Positions 1 to 8,254 of a stretch of DNA of 36,111 nucleotides are shown piece after piece. The stretch comes from Bacteroidia bacterium (GTDB taxonomy: Bacteria > Bacteroidota > Bacteroidia > Chitinophagales > Saprospiraceae), in the NCBI GenBank assembly GCA_030430845.1, contig JAUIKE010000080.1, forward strand, positions 1 through 36,111, written 5' to 3'. Made by a program: the position numbers and the translations under genes. The notes beneath the pieces are model-generated. The model had not been told where the DNA came from and did no database searches. It saw only the letters and a program-made list of their open reading frames with translations. Position 1 is the first letter of the stretch, and each line of letters opens with the position of its first letter.

Positions 1-276
1 GTCACCATTGACACGGAGCAAGCCGTTGACACCTATACCAGATATTACGGTAACAGATATCGCGGAATAGTCGTTACAGATGTCGATATCCGTGAATACA
101 AGGAAGGAACTTTAATTATTGATCTGATCGACAACAAAACACAAAAAGTGATTTGGCACGGCAAGGCCTCAGGCACCGTCAGTGAAAACATGAAAAATGT
201 AGAAGGAAAAATAAACGAAGCGGTGGACGCCGTCTTTCAGGAATATTTTTCTCAATCCAAGATCGCCAGTAAATAA
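1..276 (+). CDS. C-terminal end of a DUF4136-like envelope protein (5' end outside window)
   Basis: The frame is open from the first base and stops with TAA at 274-276, leaving 91 residues. The visible part contains VDIREYKEGTLIIDLID, then KVIWHGKASGTVSENM, then a helical tail with INEAVDAVFQEYF. The pattern of strand, strand with a Trp (a substrate or pairing strand such as xxIWxGxAxGTV) and closing amphipathic helix with a regularly spaced Phe is the usual end of DUF4136 proteins, which are small lipoproteins common in Bacteroidota. The signal peptide and lipobox would lie upstream and cannot be seen. Function of the family is unknown. The next gene begins 64 bases further on in the same direction, so the two may be co-transcribed. 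Confidence 0.6.
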   Translation, partial: VTIDTEQAVDTYTRYYGNRYRGIVVTDVDIREYKEGTLIIDLIDNKTQKVIWHGKASGTVSENMKNVEGKINEAVDAVFQEYFSQSKIASK

Positions 277-340
277 ATAGATCAGGGACGATCAGTTGTA
301 TAGCCGGTCCTCCCTAATTTTTAACCAAAAAAAAGTAACC

Positions 341-1594
341 ATGTCTATCAGAATACTATTCATTCTATCTCTTCTCATCGCTTTTAGCTCCAACTTTCTG
401 CAAGCTCAGGAAGAAAAGGACTTACTAAAGGAACTGATTGAAGAAGATCGCTCAGCTGTAGATGCCATTGTGCTTTACCCGGAGGACGTAAGAAACAACA
501 TTTTTGAGCTATCACAACATCCGGAGATCCTCATCAAGCTTTCCGGCTTGCAGGAGAAAACCAAGCAAAGTTTTCAAAATTACATCTCCTCTTATCCAAG
601 GGAGGTACAAACTCAATTTTACGAACTCAGTCGGTACCCTGGCTTGATCAAGGATGTTGCCGGTGGAAAGCAAAAGTCGAAATCAGAGTTGGAGGCCGTA
701 TTGACAAATTACCCGGAAGAAATACACCAAACGGCTCTTAATTTAGGCCGAAAGGAATACGATACACTACATAAGATCTTCAAATTGAACCAGGCTACCA
801 AACAAGCCTTTGAAGAAGTTATCCAGACCTATCCATCAAATACTCAAAAAGCCACTAAAGAGCTTGTAAAAATGCCTGAAGTGCTCAGCATTTTGATTGA
901 CAATATCAGCCTAACTATATTGGTGGGCGATATTTATAAAAAAGACCCTTCCTGGGTGCAGAAAAAAGCGGAAGAGTTAAACCTCGAAGTCGCACGAAAG
1001 CAGGCGGAAGAATTGGAAGATTACAAAAAGCAGTTGGAAGAAGATCCTGAGGCCTACCAGGAAATGCTCGATGCGGCAAACCTCTACGCCAAGGACAACA
1101 ACATCAAGGAATCTGAAAAGAAAAAAGAGCCTTCGAGCAGTGTTCAGGTAGTTTATAGCTACCCTTATTGGTACGGTTATCCTTATTGGTACACTTATCC
1201 ATACTGGTCTCCTGTCCCCTATTATTATCACACAGGGTTTTATATTGGCCCGGGAGGAGTGGTCGTCATTGTTGGATTACCTTCTTATCATTATGTGAGC
1301 TGGCACTATACTTTCTATCCGCACCATCATGTTCATTTACATGCACATTACCACAGACACTACCGTCGGCATCCTCATTCGAACGGGGGTTTTCACGCAG
1401 CGGTAAATGTCAATATTAACCGGAAGGACAAAAGCCCCATGAACCGCAGCTTACCTGGCAATCGCCAGAATTTTGGTGGAAAAAAATCCGGTCCTTCTAA
1501 AATGACGATTGATAAGGATCAATTTAAGAGTAAGGATATGAAGCGGTTTAGAGCAAGTGATAATCATCGGGGGAATTGGAAAAAGAAAAAATAA
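341..1594 (+). CDS. Exported protein with four ~39-residue helical repeats and a Tyr/His-rich tail
   Basis: I chose ATG 341 (417 residues) because it gives a clean signal peptide (MSIRILFILSLLIAFSSNF, cleavage near AQ at 22-23); an in-frame start at 296 would put a polar tail before it. After the signal come four degenerate repeats marked by Tyr-Pro at residues 46, 85, 124 and 164, each continuing as a helix with a Leu/Pro signature (for example ELSQHPEIL, ELSRYPGLI, ELVKMPEVL). A charged coiled-coil stretch follows (about 205-260). Then comes a Tyr/Trp/Pro-rich segment with repeated YPYWY motifs, a short hydrophobic GGVVVIVGLP stretch, a His-rich block (HHHVHLHAHYHRHYRRH) and a very basic end. 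The YP-containing repeats recall the DUF3300 type, but I cannot assign it. The His block suggests metal or surface binding. Function unknown. Confidence 0.85.
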   Translation: MSIRILFILSLLIAFSSNFLQAQEEKDLLKELIEEDRSAVDAIVLYPEDVRNNIFELSQHPEILIKLSGLQEKTKQSFQNYISSYPREVQTQFYELSRYPGLIKDVAGGKQKSKSELEAVLTNYPEEIHQTALNLGRKEYDTLHKIFKLNQATKQAFEEVIQTYPSNTQKATKELVKMPEVLSILIDNISLTILVGDIYKKDPSWVQKKAEELNLEVARKQAEELEDYKKQLEEDPEAYQEMLDAANLYAKDNNIKESEKKKEPSSSVQVVYSYPYWYGYPYWYTYPYWSPVPYYYHTGFYIGPGGVVVIVGLPSYHYVSWHYTFYPHHHVHLHAHYHRHYRRHPHSNGGFHAAVNVNINRKDKSPMNRSLPGNRQNFGGKKSGPSKMTIDKDQFKSKDMKRFRASDNHRGNWKKKK

Positions 1595-1628
1595 GAGATA
1601 ATGCGGCCCGTGGGCCGCATTATCTCTT
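1593..1628. terminator. Bidirectional hairpin terminator between convergent genes
   Basis: A perfect 17-bp inverted repeat (1593-1609 and 1612-1628, core GCGGCCC/GGGCCGC) overlaps the stop codon of the upstream gene and is followed by a T/A-rich stretch. It lies between two genes that end towards each other, so it can serve both strands. Confidence 0.85.
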
Positions 1629-1639
1629 TATTATAAAAC

Positions 1640-2992
1640 TTAGACAACTTGACTAAACAACTGTCCTTCCGGCTGCTTACGCCAGTACCTGGCATCCAGA
1701 GCCATACATATATTGCGGATGAAAGGCAGACCTTTGTTCATTAATTTTAACTCATAAGGAGACAGCTCGATCAGCTCGTCCTTCAGGAATTCCTCCATGC
1801 GAGCCAAGCCTGCATATAAAGAATCGTGTGACCGTTCACTTTCTTTCCAGCTGGTCTCCATCCGGCACATGATATTGAGGATGTGATGACGAAGGAGCTC
1901 ATCCTCTTCAGTGAGCAAGTGACCTTTCATGATCGGCCATTCACCTTTATTGACTCTTTCGGAATAAGTTTCAATTTTTTTCTCGTTCTGCACATAGGCA
2001 TCCCAGCTATCGCTAATGGAAGAAGCCCCCAGGGCAATGCTCAGACGGGTGTAGAAAGGTGTATAGCCCATAAAATTACGATGAAGGCTACCATCCTGAA
2101 GGGCTTCGTACAAACTATCCGTTTTCAAGGCAAAGTGATCCATACCGATCTCCACGTAGCCCTCCACTTCCAGCAATTCGCGGCCCAGTTCGTACAAAGC
2201 TCTTTTTTCAGCCCCTTTAGGCAGGTCCGCTTCCGAGTAGGCTCTTTGAGCCGGCTTGATCCAGGGCACGTGAGCGTAGCTGTAAAAAGCCAGCCGGTCT
2301 GGTTTTAGTGTTTTTAAGCGTCTGACATTTTCGCGGATATGCTCAGGGGTTTGCAAAGGCAGGCCGAAGATCAGGTCATAGTTAATGGATTCGTAGCCTA
2401 GCTCACGAGCCTGGCGGGTCACGCGCTCGACTTGCTCATCGGTTTGATGGCGGTTGATGATCTTCAGGATTTCCTGCGCGAAATCCTGAATGCCAATGCT
2501 CAGCCTCGAAAAACCAAGATCGCGTAAGACTTTTAAATGCTCAAAGGAAGTAGATGAAGGGTGCGCCTCAAAACCAAACTCATACTTTTCAGGTAGCTGG
2601 GCTGAACTCAGGATCCCGCCGATCAGTCTTTTTAGCTCGGAGGGAGCAAAAAAAGTAGGAGTGCCGCCCCCCAGATGCAACTCTCTGATCACCGGCGGGG
2701 AAGGGAGCAAATCCACATACATCTGCCACTCCTTCAAGACCGTATCAATGTAAGGCGCCTCCACACTGTGGTTTTTGGTAATTCGTTTATTACAGCCACA
2801 ATAGGTACAGAGTTGCTCACAGAAGGGCAGGTGAATATAGAGGCTTACCTCATTGCAAGTATCAAAAGCGTTTTTCACCTTTAAAGTCCATTCTTCAGGA
2901 GAAGGGGCTTCTTCTTGCCAATAAGGTACAGTTGGATAACTTGTGTAGCGCGGAGCGGCCACATTGTATTTTTGTAACAGCGCAGACTTCAT
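1640..2992 (-). CDS. hemN: Oxygen-independent coproporphyrinogen III oxidase HemN
   Basis: A 450-residue radical-SAM enzyme that oxidatively decarboxylates coproporphyrinogen III to protoporphyrinogen IX without oxygen, in the cytoplasm. The HemN signature is complete: Cys58, Cys62, Cys65 and Cys67 in FCEQLCTYCGCNK, binding the 4Fe-4S cluster, followed by LHLGGGTPTF (SAM site), FEAHPSS and SIGIQDF. The N-terminal APRYTSYPTVPYW segment is characteristic of true HemN rather than the HemW/HutW relatives, and the C-terminal winged-helix region ending in QLFSQVV is present. Length is normal for the family. It stands alone, with its own promoter region (see 3027-3070) and a shared terminator at its 3' end. 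Confidence 0.95.
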   Translation of the reverse strand: MKSALLQKYNVAAPRYTSYPTVPYWQEEAPSPEEWTLKVKNAFDTCNEVSLYIHLPFCEQLCTYCGCNKRITKNHSVEAPYIDTVLKEWQMYVDLLPSPPVIRELHLGGGTPTFFAPSELKRLIGGILSSAQLPEKYEFGFEAHPSSTSFEHLKVLRDLGFSRLSIGIQDFAQEILKIINRHQTDEQVERVTRQARELGYESINYDLIFGLPLQTPEHIRENVRRLKTLKPDRLAFYSYAHVPWIKPAQRAYSEADLPKGAEKRALYELGRELLEVEGYVEIGMDHFALKTDSLYEALQDGSLHRNFMGYTPFYTRLSIALGASSISDSWDAYVQNEKKIETYSERVNKGEWPIMKGHLLTEEDELLRHHILNIMCRMETSWKESERSHDSLYAGLARMEEFLKDELIELSPYELKLMNKGLPFIRNICMALDARYWRKQPEGQLFSQVV

Positions 2993-3450
2993 AATTTTTG
3001 CTTTTGCGATAAAATATCAGATATGGCAAAAGTACAGGCTTACCCTGAACAGGCTGATGATGCATGTCAATCGAATCTCGTGATCAAAGTCATTTATAGC
3101 CAGGCCGGTCTTTCTTTCTTCGTGTAAAATCATTATTTTAGGAGGGCAATCCAAGAAGTCTTAAATACATACTGGAAAAACTACTTGGGCGAATTTGAGT
3201 ATAGGTATACTTGAGGCGACTGCTACAAGCAAACCTAGGTTCAAATTCTCCATGCATTTTTTCCCTTTTCTACTTGCCAAAATCAAGACTTTAACACTTT
3301 ACATCAGTAGGTTGACACAATCGAGTGACTAGGGTACGACATAGTTTTGTAATCATCATCCAGTCTCTCAGATACGCATGAAAAGCCAAAAGATAAACCT
3401 CTGTTGACCAGCAACTTACACCCGACTTAACGCTCAAAACCGAACGACCT
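2993..3450. other. Intergenic region, no gene seen
   Basis: 458 bases between the divergent hemN and a small coiled-coil gene. Apart from the hemN promoter candidate near 3027-3070, I see no open frame of convincing length, repeat or terminator here. Confidence 0.6.
3027..3070 (-). promoter_or_regulatory. Candidate hemN promoter with FNR/CRP-type site
   Basis: On the minus strand TACTTTTG (3034-3027) fits the Bacteroidota -7 element TAnnTTTG, with no matching TTTG around -33. Upstream lies TTGACATGCATCAT (3070-3057), which matches 8 of 10 informative positions of the FNR box TTGAT-N4-ATCAA. Its centre is about 43 bases before the start expected from the -7 element, the class II activator position. 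For an anaerobic haem enzyme this is plausible, but it rests on sequence likeness alone. Confidence 0.45.
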
Positions 3451-3744
3451 ATGAAAAACATCCTCTCCAGAAGAACACTGATCCGTCAGATCAGTAAGCT
3501 AAAAAAAGAGATTACCAGTCTGGAAAAGCAAATTATCCAAACTGAAATTATCCTTCACCAATACAATAAAAGGATAAAATATCACGATAGATTTAAAGAA
3601 AACGGCTTCCGTAAGCGAGCCAAAGAAAACATTCGCAAGGAAGTCGACAATTTAGACCAGAGCAAATTCCAATTAATAGAACGCTTATTGGAAAAGCGCC
3701 AATCTCTCGAATCCATTCGCCAAAGAGATGCCAATCTGGTTTAA
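3451..3744 (+). CDS. Small basic coiled-coil protein
   Basis: 97 residues from ATG 3451, nearly all charged helix. Heptad-like spacing is visible in IRQISKLKKEITSLEKQI and again in LDQSKFQLIERLLEKRQSL, so a two-helix coiled-coil hairpin is likely. No signal peptide, no membrane segment and no catalytic motif. I do not recognise a family. It is followed by a structured gap and then by a second, longer coiled-coil gene in the same direction, but a strong terminator lies between them, so they are probably separate units. The composition agrees with a real gene, but support is only moderate. Confidence 0.6.
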   Translation: MKNILSRRTLIRQISKLKKEITSLEKQIIQTEIILHQYNKRIKYHDRFKENGFRKRAKENIRKEVDNLDQSKFQLIERLLEKRQSLESIRQRDANLV

Positions 3745-3867
3745 TTGTAAATTAGTGTTTTACACGTTTCTTGACCGTTCCCTTTCGCATAGGTGGAGAG
3801 TAGGATAGATCATGGGATGTTCACTTAAGTCTTGCTCTTCCACCATGCATTTTGTTAGCTAATAATT

Positions 3868-4045
3868 TTTTTTTCAGGGGGTTGTGTAAAAACTCGTTCC
3901 TCGTTCTTACCCACCCCTGAAAATTTTGATTAGGGAGGCTTTTGAAGAAAAAAACAAAGTTTTTTTCTTCAAAAGCCTCCCTAAAAGAATATTATTGGTT
4001 GGGGAAAAAGGCCGAAGGACTTTTTACACAACCCCCTGAAAAAAA
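3868..4045. repeat. 178-bp nested palindromic element
   Basis: The outer arms are a perfect 25-bp inverted repeat (3868-3892 and 4021-4045; core CAGGGGGTTGTGT). The inner arms are a perfect 26-bp inverted repeat (3930-3955 and 3959-3984; core GGGAGGCTTTTGAAG) around a 3-base loop. The segments between the two arm pairs also pair weakly, so the whole element could fold into one long hairpin. No coding frame spans it. It resembles a small non-autonomous palindromic mobile element or a double terminator; I see no clear target-site duplication. Confidence 0.75.
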
Positions 4046-4049
4046 CTTT

Positions 4050-4100
4050 ATGGGGCGTCGAATCCGCCTGAGGCGGATGAGATAGCCCCATCTTTTTTTT
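4050..4100 (+). terminator. Rho-independent terminator
   Basis: Outer stem ATGGGGC (4050-4056) with GCCCCAT (4085-4091), inner stem ATCCGCCT (4062-4069) with AGGCGGAT (4071-4078), followed by eight T (4093-4100). It lies just before the coiled-coil gene at 4148 and would end transcription coming from the left. Confidence 0.75.
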
Positions 4101-4147
4101 ATTATTTTGTATCTTAACCTGACTGTTGAGTGCAATTGAACAGAATA

Positions 4148-5089
4148 ATGAATCTTCAGGAGGAACTCCGTCACACCATAGAAGAATACGAAAGCATCAA
4201 GCTGGCCCGGTCCTACTACGAAAACTTGGTAGACCGCATAGAATTGATACGGCAGGAGCTGCTCTATCTGGAGGAGATTATTGATCGCAATTCCGGAGAT
4301 ATTGCCAAGCTGGAAGGCTTCTCGCTGAAGGGCTTGTTTTATGAGTTATTGGGAGATAAGGAATCTCAGCTGGAAAAAGCCAAGCAAGCTTACCTTCAAA
4401 ACATCCTCAAATATCGCGAGCTAAAAAGAAGAATGGAGTTATCGAGATATGAAAAAAGTATACTGGAAAAAAAAGTAGCCCGCTTTGACGAAGTTTCGCT
4501 CAAACTCAACACCCTGGTCAAAACCCGGGAAAACCTGCTCGACCAAACCGAGCCCCGCCTCCGGCACGAAATCAATTCCCTCAATGCTAAGATCGAACGC
4601 CAGATCCGGCGAAAAGCAGAGTTAAAAGAAGCCAACAACCTTGCCTATAAGATCATTGAGTATCTTGGAAAAATGATTGATCTGCTCAACCAAACCTGGG
4701 CCTGGGGAAGCATCAATTGGAACCCCTTTTCCAAAATAAGCAAACAATCCAGTATCGACCGGGCTCAGGAATTGTTGTATAAAAGCAAACAGCTGTTGAT
4801 CCGCCTGGAAGATGAATTGGTGCAGATCGAAAAACACGCCCAAAATGAAAACCCCTCTTTTGAACTGACCCTCGCCCGCCGCTTCTCGGAAATCTATATA
4901 GAAAATCTAATCCTCGACTGGATTCTCCGAGGGCGAATACGAAATGCCAAAACCAGTATTTTCAATACTCGTGATAAAATTAAACTACTACAGTTTGCCC
5001 TAAAAAAAGAAAGTCGCGATATCGATCATTATATTCAACAACTGGAAAGGCAGAAAAAACAACTCATTCTAAACAAAAAGTCGGGTTAA
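4148..5089 (+). CDS. Long coiled-coil protein upstream of the LRR gene
   Basis: I use ATG 4148 (313 residues); an in-frame GTG at 4130 is possible. The protein is almost entirely charged helix: ELRHTIEEYESIKLARSYYENL, then LRQ/KLEG segments, then long heptad-rich stretches such as LEDELVQIEKHAQ, and an end rich in KK/QL. There is a short Trp-containing insertion (TWAWGSINWNPFSK, about residues 184-197) between two coiled-coil regions. No signal peptide or membrane helix. It ends two bases before the start of the leucine-rich-repeat gene, so the two are very likely one operon and may form a complex. No family recognised. Confidence 0.8.
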   Translation: MNLQEELRHTIEEYESIKLARSYYENLVDRIELIRQELLYLEEIIDRNSGDIAKLEGFSLKGLFYELLGDKESQLEKAKQAYLQNILKYRELKRRMELSRYEKSILEKKVARFDEVSLKLNTLVKTRENLLDQTEPRLRHEINSLNAKIERQIRRKAELKEANNLAYKIIEYLGKMIDLLNQTWAWGSINWNPFSKISKQSSIDRAQELLYKSKQLLIRLEDELVQIEKHAQNENPSFELTLARRFSEIYIENLILDWILRGRIRNAKTSIFNTRDKIKLLQFALKKESRDIDHYIQQLERQKKQLILNKKSG

Positions 5090-5091
5090 AC

Positions 5092-6936
5092 ATGCGGGCC
5101 TACAGTATTCAGAAAGCGAAAAAACATCCAGAACAGCTGACAGCGCTATTTCTGCAGCAAGTGGATATTTCTAACTTGAACCAACTATTGCCTCATCTGC
5201 AACAGCTAAGAATACTCGACCTGTCCGGTAACCAACTCAATCGGCTTCCGGAAGGTCTCGAACAACTTCATACACTGGAACACCTTATCCTGAATGACAA
5301 TCGATTAAAGACATTACCTGCCTTGCTCCCCTGTTCACTGAAAAAACTAGAGGTCCGATATAATGCCCTGGAGCATTGGCCCGGCGTACTCGAACAGCTC
5401 CCCGAACTAGAGGTACTCGACTTATCGGGTAATTTTTTAAAGGAGATCCCTATCCAGCAGAGTCAGCTCAAAAAGCTTCGTTTTTTATCTTTACACAACA
5501 ATAAAATTAAGAGCTTGCCTTCAGATTGGAAAGTTGTCAAAAACCTCCGGGTTTTAAATCTGAGCACCAATAAAATTGATGTCCTTCCTTCCTTTTTTTC
5601 CCAGCTAAAAGAACTGGAAAAGTTGGACCTGAGCTTTAATCAGCTGAAGAAAATCCCCTCAGAGATTAGTAAATGCATCCGGCTTTCTGACCTAAACCTA
5701 CGGTACAATAAGCTCGTCAAGCTCCCCAGGGGTTTGTTCAAGCTTCAATTCTTAAGAAATTTAAATCTGGCTCATAATCAACTAGGCAGTCTCTCTCCCC
5801 AGATCGGGCAGTTAGCCTGGCTCGCTCAGTTGGACCTGAGCCACAATCAATTGAGCCGGCTGCCCTCCAAAATTGGTAATTGCAGGCAATTGCATACTTT
5901 AATCATCAATAATAATCGGCTGGAAAGCCTTAGTTCACAGCTTGGGCAAGTGGAAAAGTTGCAAAAATTGCACCTGGAGCAAAATCGGATCAAACGACTG
6001 CCCAAATTGCCCAGCTCATTGGAGGAAATCTCACTGATGGACAACTCACTGTTGCAGTTCCCCTCTTCCTTACACCAGCTTAGTCAACTGAAAAAGCTAA
6101 ATATCAGCGGTAACCCCATACAAAAACTACCTCGCACAGTCAGGCAGTTAAGGTCTTTAACTCACCTGAACATTCAAAAAAGCCCTTCTTCTTTTGAATT
6201 GTCTAGTCTTTTACATCTACCTCCTGTTGAGAAAATCAAATGCGACAGACTGACGGAGGATCAACTGAGTTTGCTTTCCGATATTCTTCAAATTTCGGAA
6301 CGGATACCGTTATCTTTCCCGCAAAAACAAGTACTGCAGTCGGCTTCAGATGAGCCTACAAGTATTCCATTGCCCACAATAGTCGACATACTTAATCAGG
6401 CAGGGAAGCAGCTGAGTTTCGTGCTTAGGAAAAAGGTGATAATGGGCATCCCGGACCTTCCCCCCGGCAGTAAAATTTGCTTGATGGGTCAGGGAAATTC
6501 GATTTTAGAACATTGGAAATCAACATTAGAAGAGTGGGAGATACATTTGACTACTCAGGCATCCGGCTCTACTCACCTATTACTAGGGGAGTGCCCCTAT
6601 CCGACTTTTACCGAAACCGACTTGGAAGGACGGCAATGGCTAAGTATGCGGCAATTGCTAAATTTTATACACCAAAGAAACGGAAGCTCGCTCACTGACG
6701 AACAAAGGTTGACGATCGGTCGCTTGCTAGAGAGTGAATATCCGGCTCAACTTAGAATGGGGATACAATTAATTTATGGTGTTGGTATGGACGATCAGTT
6801 ATGGGAATTTTTGTACCGTATTTTTCTGGAAAAACCCGGAAGTGAGCTTAAAAAAGAAATTTTTCAATTACTCCTTGCTTATGCGAATGAAGAGCAAAGG
6901 AAGGGAATTTCTACTTTTATAAAGACACTTCCATAA
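5092..6936 (+). CDS. Leucine-rich-repeat protein with unique C-terminal domain
   Basis: 614 residues. From about residue 20 to 375 there are some fifteen LRRs of 22-23 residues with the pattern LxxLxxLDLSxNxLxxLP (for example LRILDLSGNQLNRLPEGL, LAQLDLSHNQLSRLPSKI). No signal peptide, so a cytoplasmic protein-binding scaffold is likely. After the repeats comes a region of about 240 residues without repeats. It contains a small alpha/beta-looking segment (GSKICLMGQGNSILEHW, then THLLLGECPYP) and an all-helical end (DEQRLTIGRLLESEYPAQL to STFIKTLP). I do not recognise this domain. It is in an operon with the coiled-coil gene two bases upstream. Its last 20 bases overlap the end of the convergent methyltransferase gene. 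Confidence 0.9.
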   Translation: MRAYSIQKAKKHPEQLTALFLQQVDISNLNQLLPHLQQLRILDLSGNQLNRLPEGLEQLHTLEHLILNDNRLKTLPALLPCSLKKLEVRYNALEHWPGVLEQLPELEVLDLSGNFLKEIPIQQSQLKKLRFLSLHNNKIKSLPSDWKVVKNLRVLNLSTNKIDVLPSFFSQLKELEKLDLSFNQLKKIPSEISKCIRLSDLNLRYNKLVKLPRGLFKLQFLRNLNLAHNQLGSLSPQIGQLAWLAQLDLSHNQLSRLPSKIGNCRQLHTLIINNNRLESLSSQLGQVEKLQKLHLEQNRIKRLPKLPSSLEEISLMDNSLLQFPSSLHQLSQLKKLNISGNPIQKLPRTVRQLRSLTHLNIQKSPSSFELSSLLHLPPVEKIKCDRLTEDQLSLLSDILQISERIPLSFPQKQVLQSASDEPTSIPLPTIVDILNQAGKQLSFVLRKKVIMGIPDLPPGSKICLMGQGNSILEHWKSTLEEWEIHLTTQASGSTHLLLGECPYPTFTETDLEGRQWLSMRQLLNFIHQRNGSSLTDEQRLTIGRLLESEYPAQLRMGIQLIYGVGMDDQLWEFLYRIFLEKPGSELKKEIFQLLLAYANEEQRKGISTFIKTLP

Positions 6937-7588
6937 TAATTGAAATAAAGTCCTGGGTTTGAGGATGGCGAATGTCTGAGCTTGACATCCAGCGATAAGA
7001 TAATTCATCAAACAACTTTTTCCAGGCATCCAGCGGCCGAAAGTACCAGTCGTAGCCTTGCTGGAAATCTCGGTCTAGCCCGGCCCAGTTCTCCTTCAGC
7101 CAGGTGGGCTCAGTATAGTCGGCTACCAGGGCATGCTGTGGATGGATGGTTTGAATGATAATCACGCCGCCTGAATGAAGATTATCCTTAAGATTTTTTA
7201 ATACTCTCCCGACTATTTCATTTCCAAAAAGAGCATAGTTGAACACGATCACATCAAACTGCCCGAGTGGCTGGAGGTTTTCAGGTGTGAAGTCCTTATA
7301 TTCCAGAACCTGAAACTCAGCGCCTCCCTTCTTTTTGGCTGCATCGATGAGGCCTTCCACTCCGTCGACGCCTATGGCTTCAATACCTTTTTCGACCAGC
7401 GCCCTGCTGAGCCAGCCTTCGCCGCAGCCGACGTCCAGTACTCGCTTGGGCTGATGAGCCAAAATAGCTTCCTGTATGGCTCGATTGGTGATGAGCTGGC
7501 GGGATTGGATCTCGTTGTTATCAATTACTTCCACCCATTGTTGAGAGTTGGCTTTCCAGGAAGAGATGATGTTGTTTTCTTTATTCAT
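6917..7588 (-). CDS. Class I SAM-dependent methyltransferase
   Basis: 223 residues with a Rossmann-type methyltransferase core. Motif I is VLDVGCGEG (residues 50-58), followed by the acidic end of strand 2 (GIEAIGVDGVEGLI) and motif IV-like FDVIVFNYALFG. The C-terminal part has HSGGVIIIQTIHP and an aromatic stretch (GYDWYFRPLDAW) seen in UbiG/UbiE-like small-molecule methyltransferases. The substrate cannot be read from the sequence. The start overlaps the stop of the upstream kinase gene by ATGA, so the two are translationally coupled. Its 3' end overlaps the convergent LRR gene by 20 bases. Confidence 0.85.
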   Translation of the reverse strand: MNKENNIISSWKANSQQWVEVIDNNEIQSRQLITNRAIQEAILAHQPKRVLDVGCGEGWLSRALVEKGIEAIGVDGVEGLIDAAKKKGGAEFQVLEYKDFTPENLQPLGQFDVIVFNYALFGNEIVGRVLKNLKDNLHSGGVIIIQTIHPQHALVADYTEPTWLKENWAGLDRDFQQGYDWYFRPLDAWKKLFDELSYRWMSSSDIRHPQTQDFISIIMEVSL

Positions 7589-8103
7589 ACTTCAACGATT
7601 TTTTTGATAAAACTTTGAATCTGTCTATTGTTTTGGAGGATAAAAACCTGTTTGTCCTTTTTAAAACGCTCCAATTTCTTCAATACCCCCGGCCGCCTGG
7701 TATCATTATAATGGAACACATATTTAACAAACGCCCAGCTTACCCGCTCCTCACAACCTTCCGTCATATCTGGCCGGGTGCGGCCCCAATATTGCACTAG
7801 CCTTTTTAAAATTCGGTAAAGGCACAGCCAGCGGGAGCGATCCATAAAAATGATGGTGTCGGCTTTTTCGAGGCGGATATCCATAGTGCCGCCGTAATTG
7901 CCGTCCATGATCCAGGAAGGTCGGTCAGTCTGTTCCTCCATGGTCTTTCGCCAGTTTTCTTTTTCGGGCTCTACCCAGCCTGCTTGCCAGAACAACTGAT
8001 CCAGGTGGATAAGAGGTAAGCCCGTGAGCTCGTGGAGCTTTTTGGCCAGCGTGCTTTTGCCGGAACCTCCGCAGCCGATGATCATGATTTTAGTAGCGTG
8101 CAT
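7585..8103 (-). CDS. P-loop kinase, FlaR / adenylate-kinase-like
   Basis: 172 residues. Walker A is GCGGSGKST (10-18), then LIHLDQLFWQAGW, a motif typical of the so-called DNA topology modulation protein FlaR and related small nucleotide-type kinases, then WIMDGNYGGTMDIRLEKADTIIFMD (substrate and Walker-B-like region) and an Arg-rich lid (RSRWLCLYRILKRL). Cytoplasmic; the true substrate of this family is not established. It is the first gene of a two-gene unit with the methyltransferase that follows (ATGA overlap). Behind its start is a palindromic intergenic repeat (8126-8230). Confidence 0.85.
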   Translation of the reverse strand: MHATKIMIIGCGGSGKSTLAKKLHELTGLPLIHLDQLFWQAGWVEPEKENWRKTMEEQTDRPSWIMDGNYGGTMDIRLEKADTIIFMDRSRWLCLYRILKRLVQYWGRTRPDMTEGCEERVSWAFVKYVFHYNDTRRPGVLKKLERFKKDKQVFILQNNRQIQSFIKKIVEV

Positions 8104-8125
8104 ATGAATTGATGGCCTTTTAGGG

Positions 8126-8230
8126 GCCGCTGATAAACGCTGATTTTTGCTGATCTTCGCTATTTGTATTTGCTTAAACTTTCGCCCTTCTCAACAGCGC
8201 GGATCAGCTTTTTCAGCGTTCATCAGCGGC
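8126..8230. repeat. Imperfect inverted repeat with GCTGAT units
   Basis: The left arm (8126-8160, GCCGCTGATAAACGCTGAT...) and the right arm (8199-8230, ...CAGCGTTCATCAGCGGC) are reverse complements with only a few differences, around a 38-base A/T-rich centre. Each arm repeats the word GCTGAT at intervals of about ten bases. It fills the gap between two minus-strand genes and looks like a dispersed palindromic repeat. Confidence 0.65.
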
Positions 8231-8254
8231 TAAATTACTATCAAATTGTCAAGA

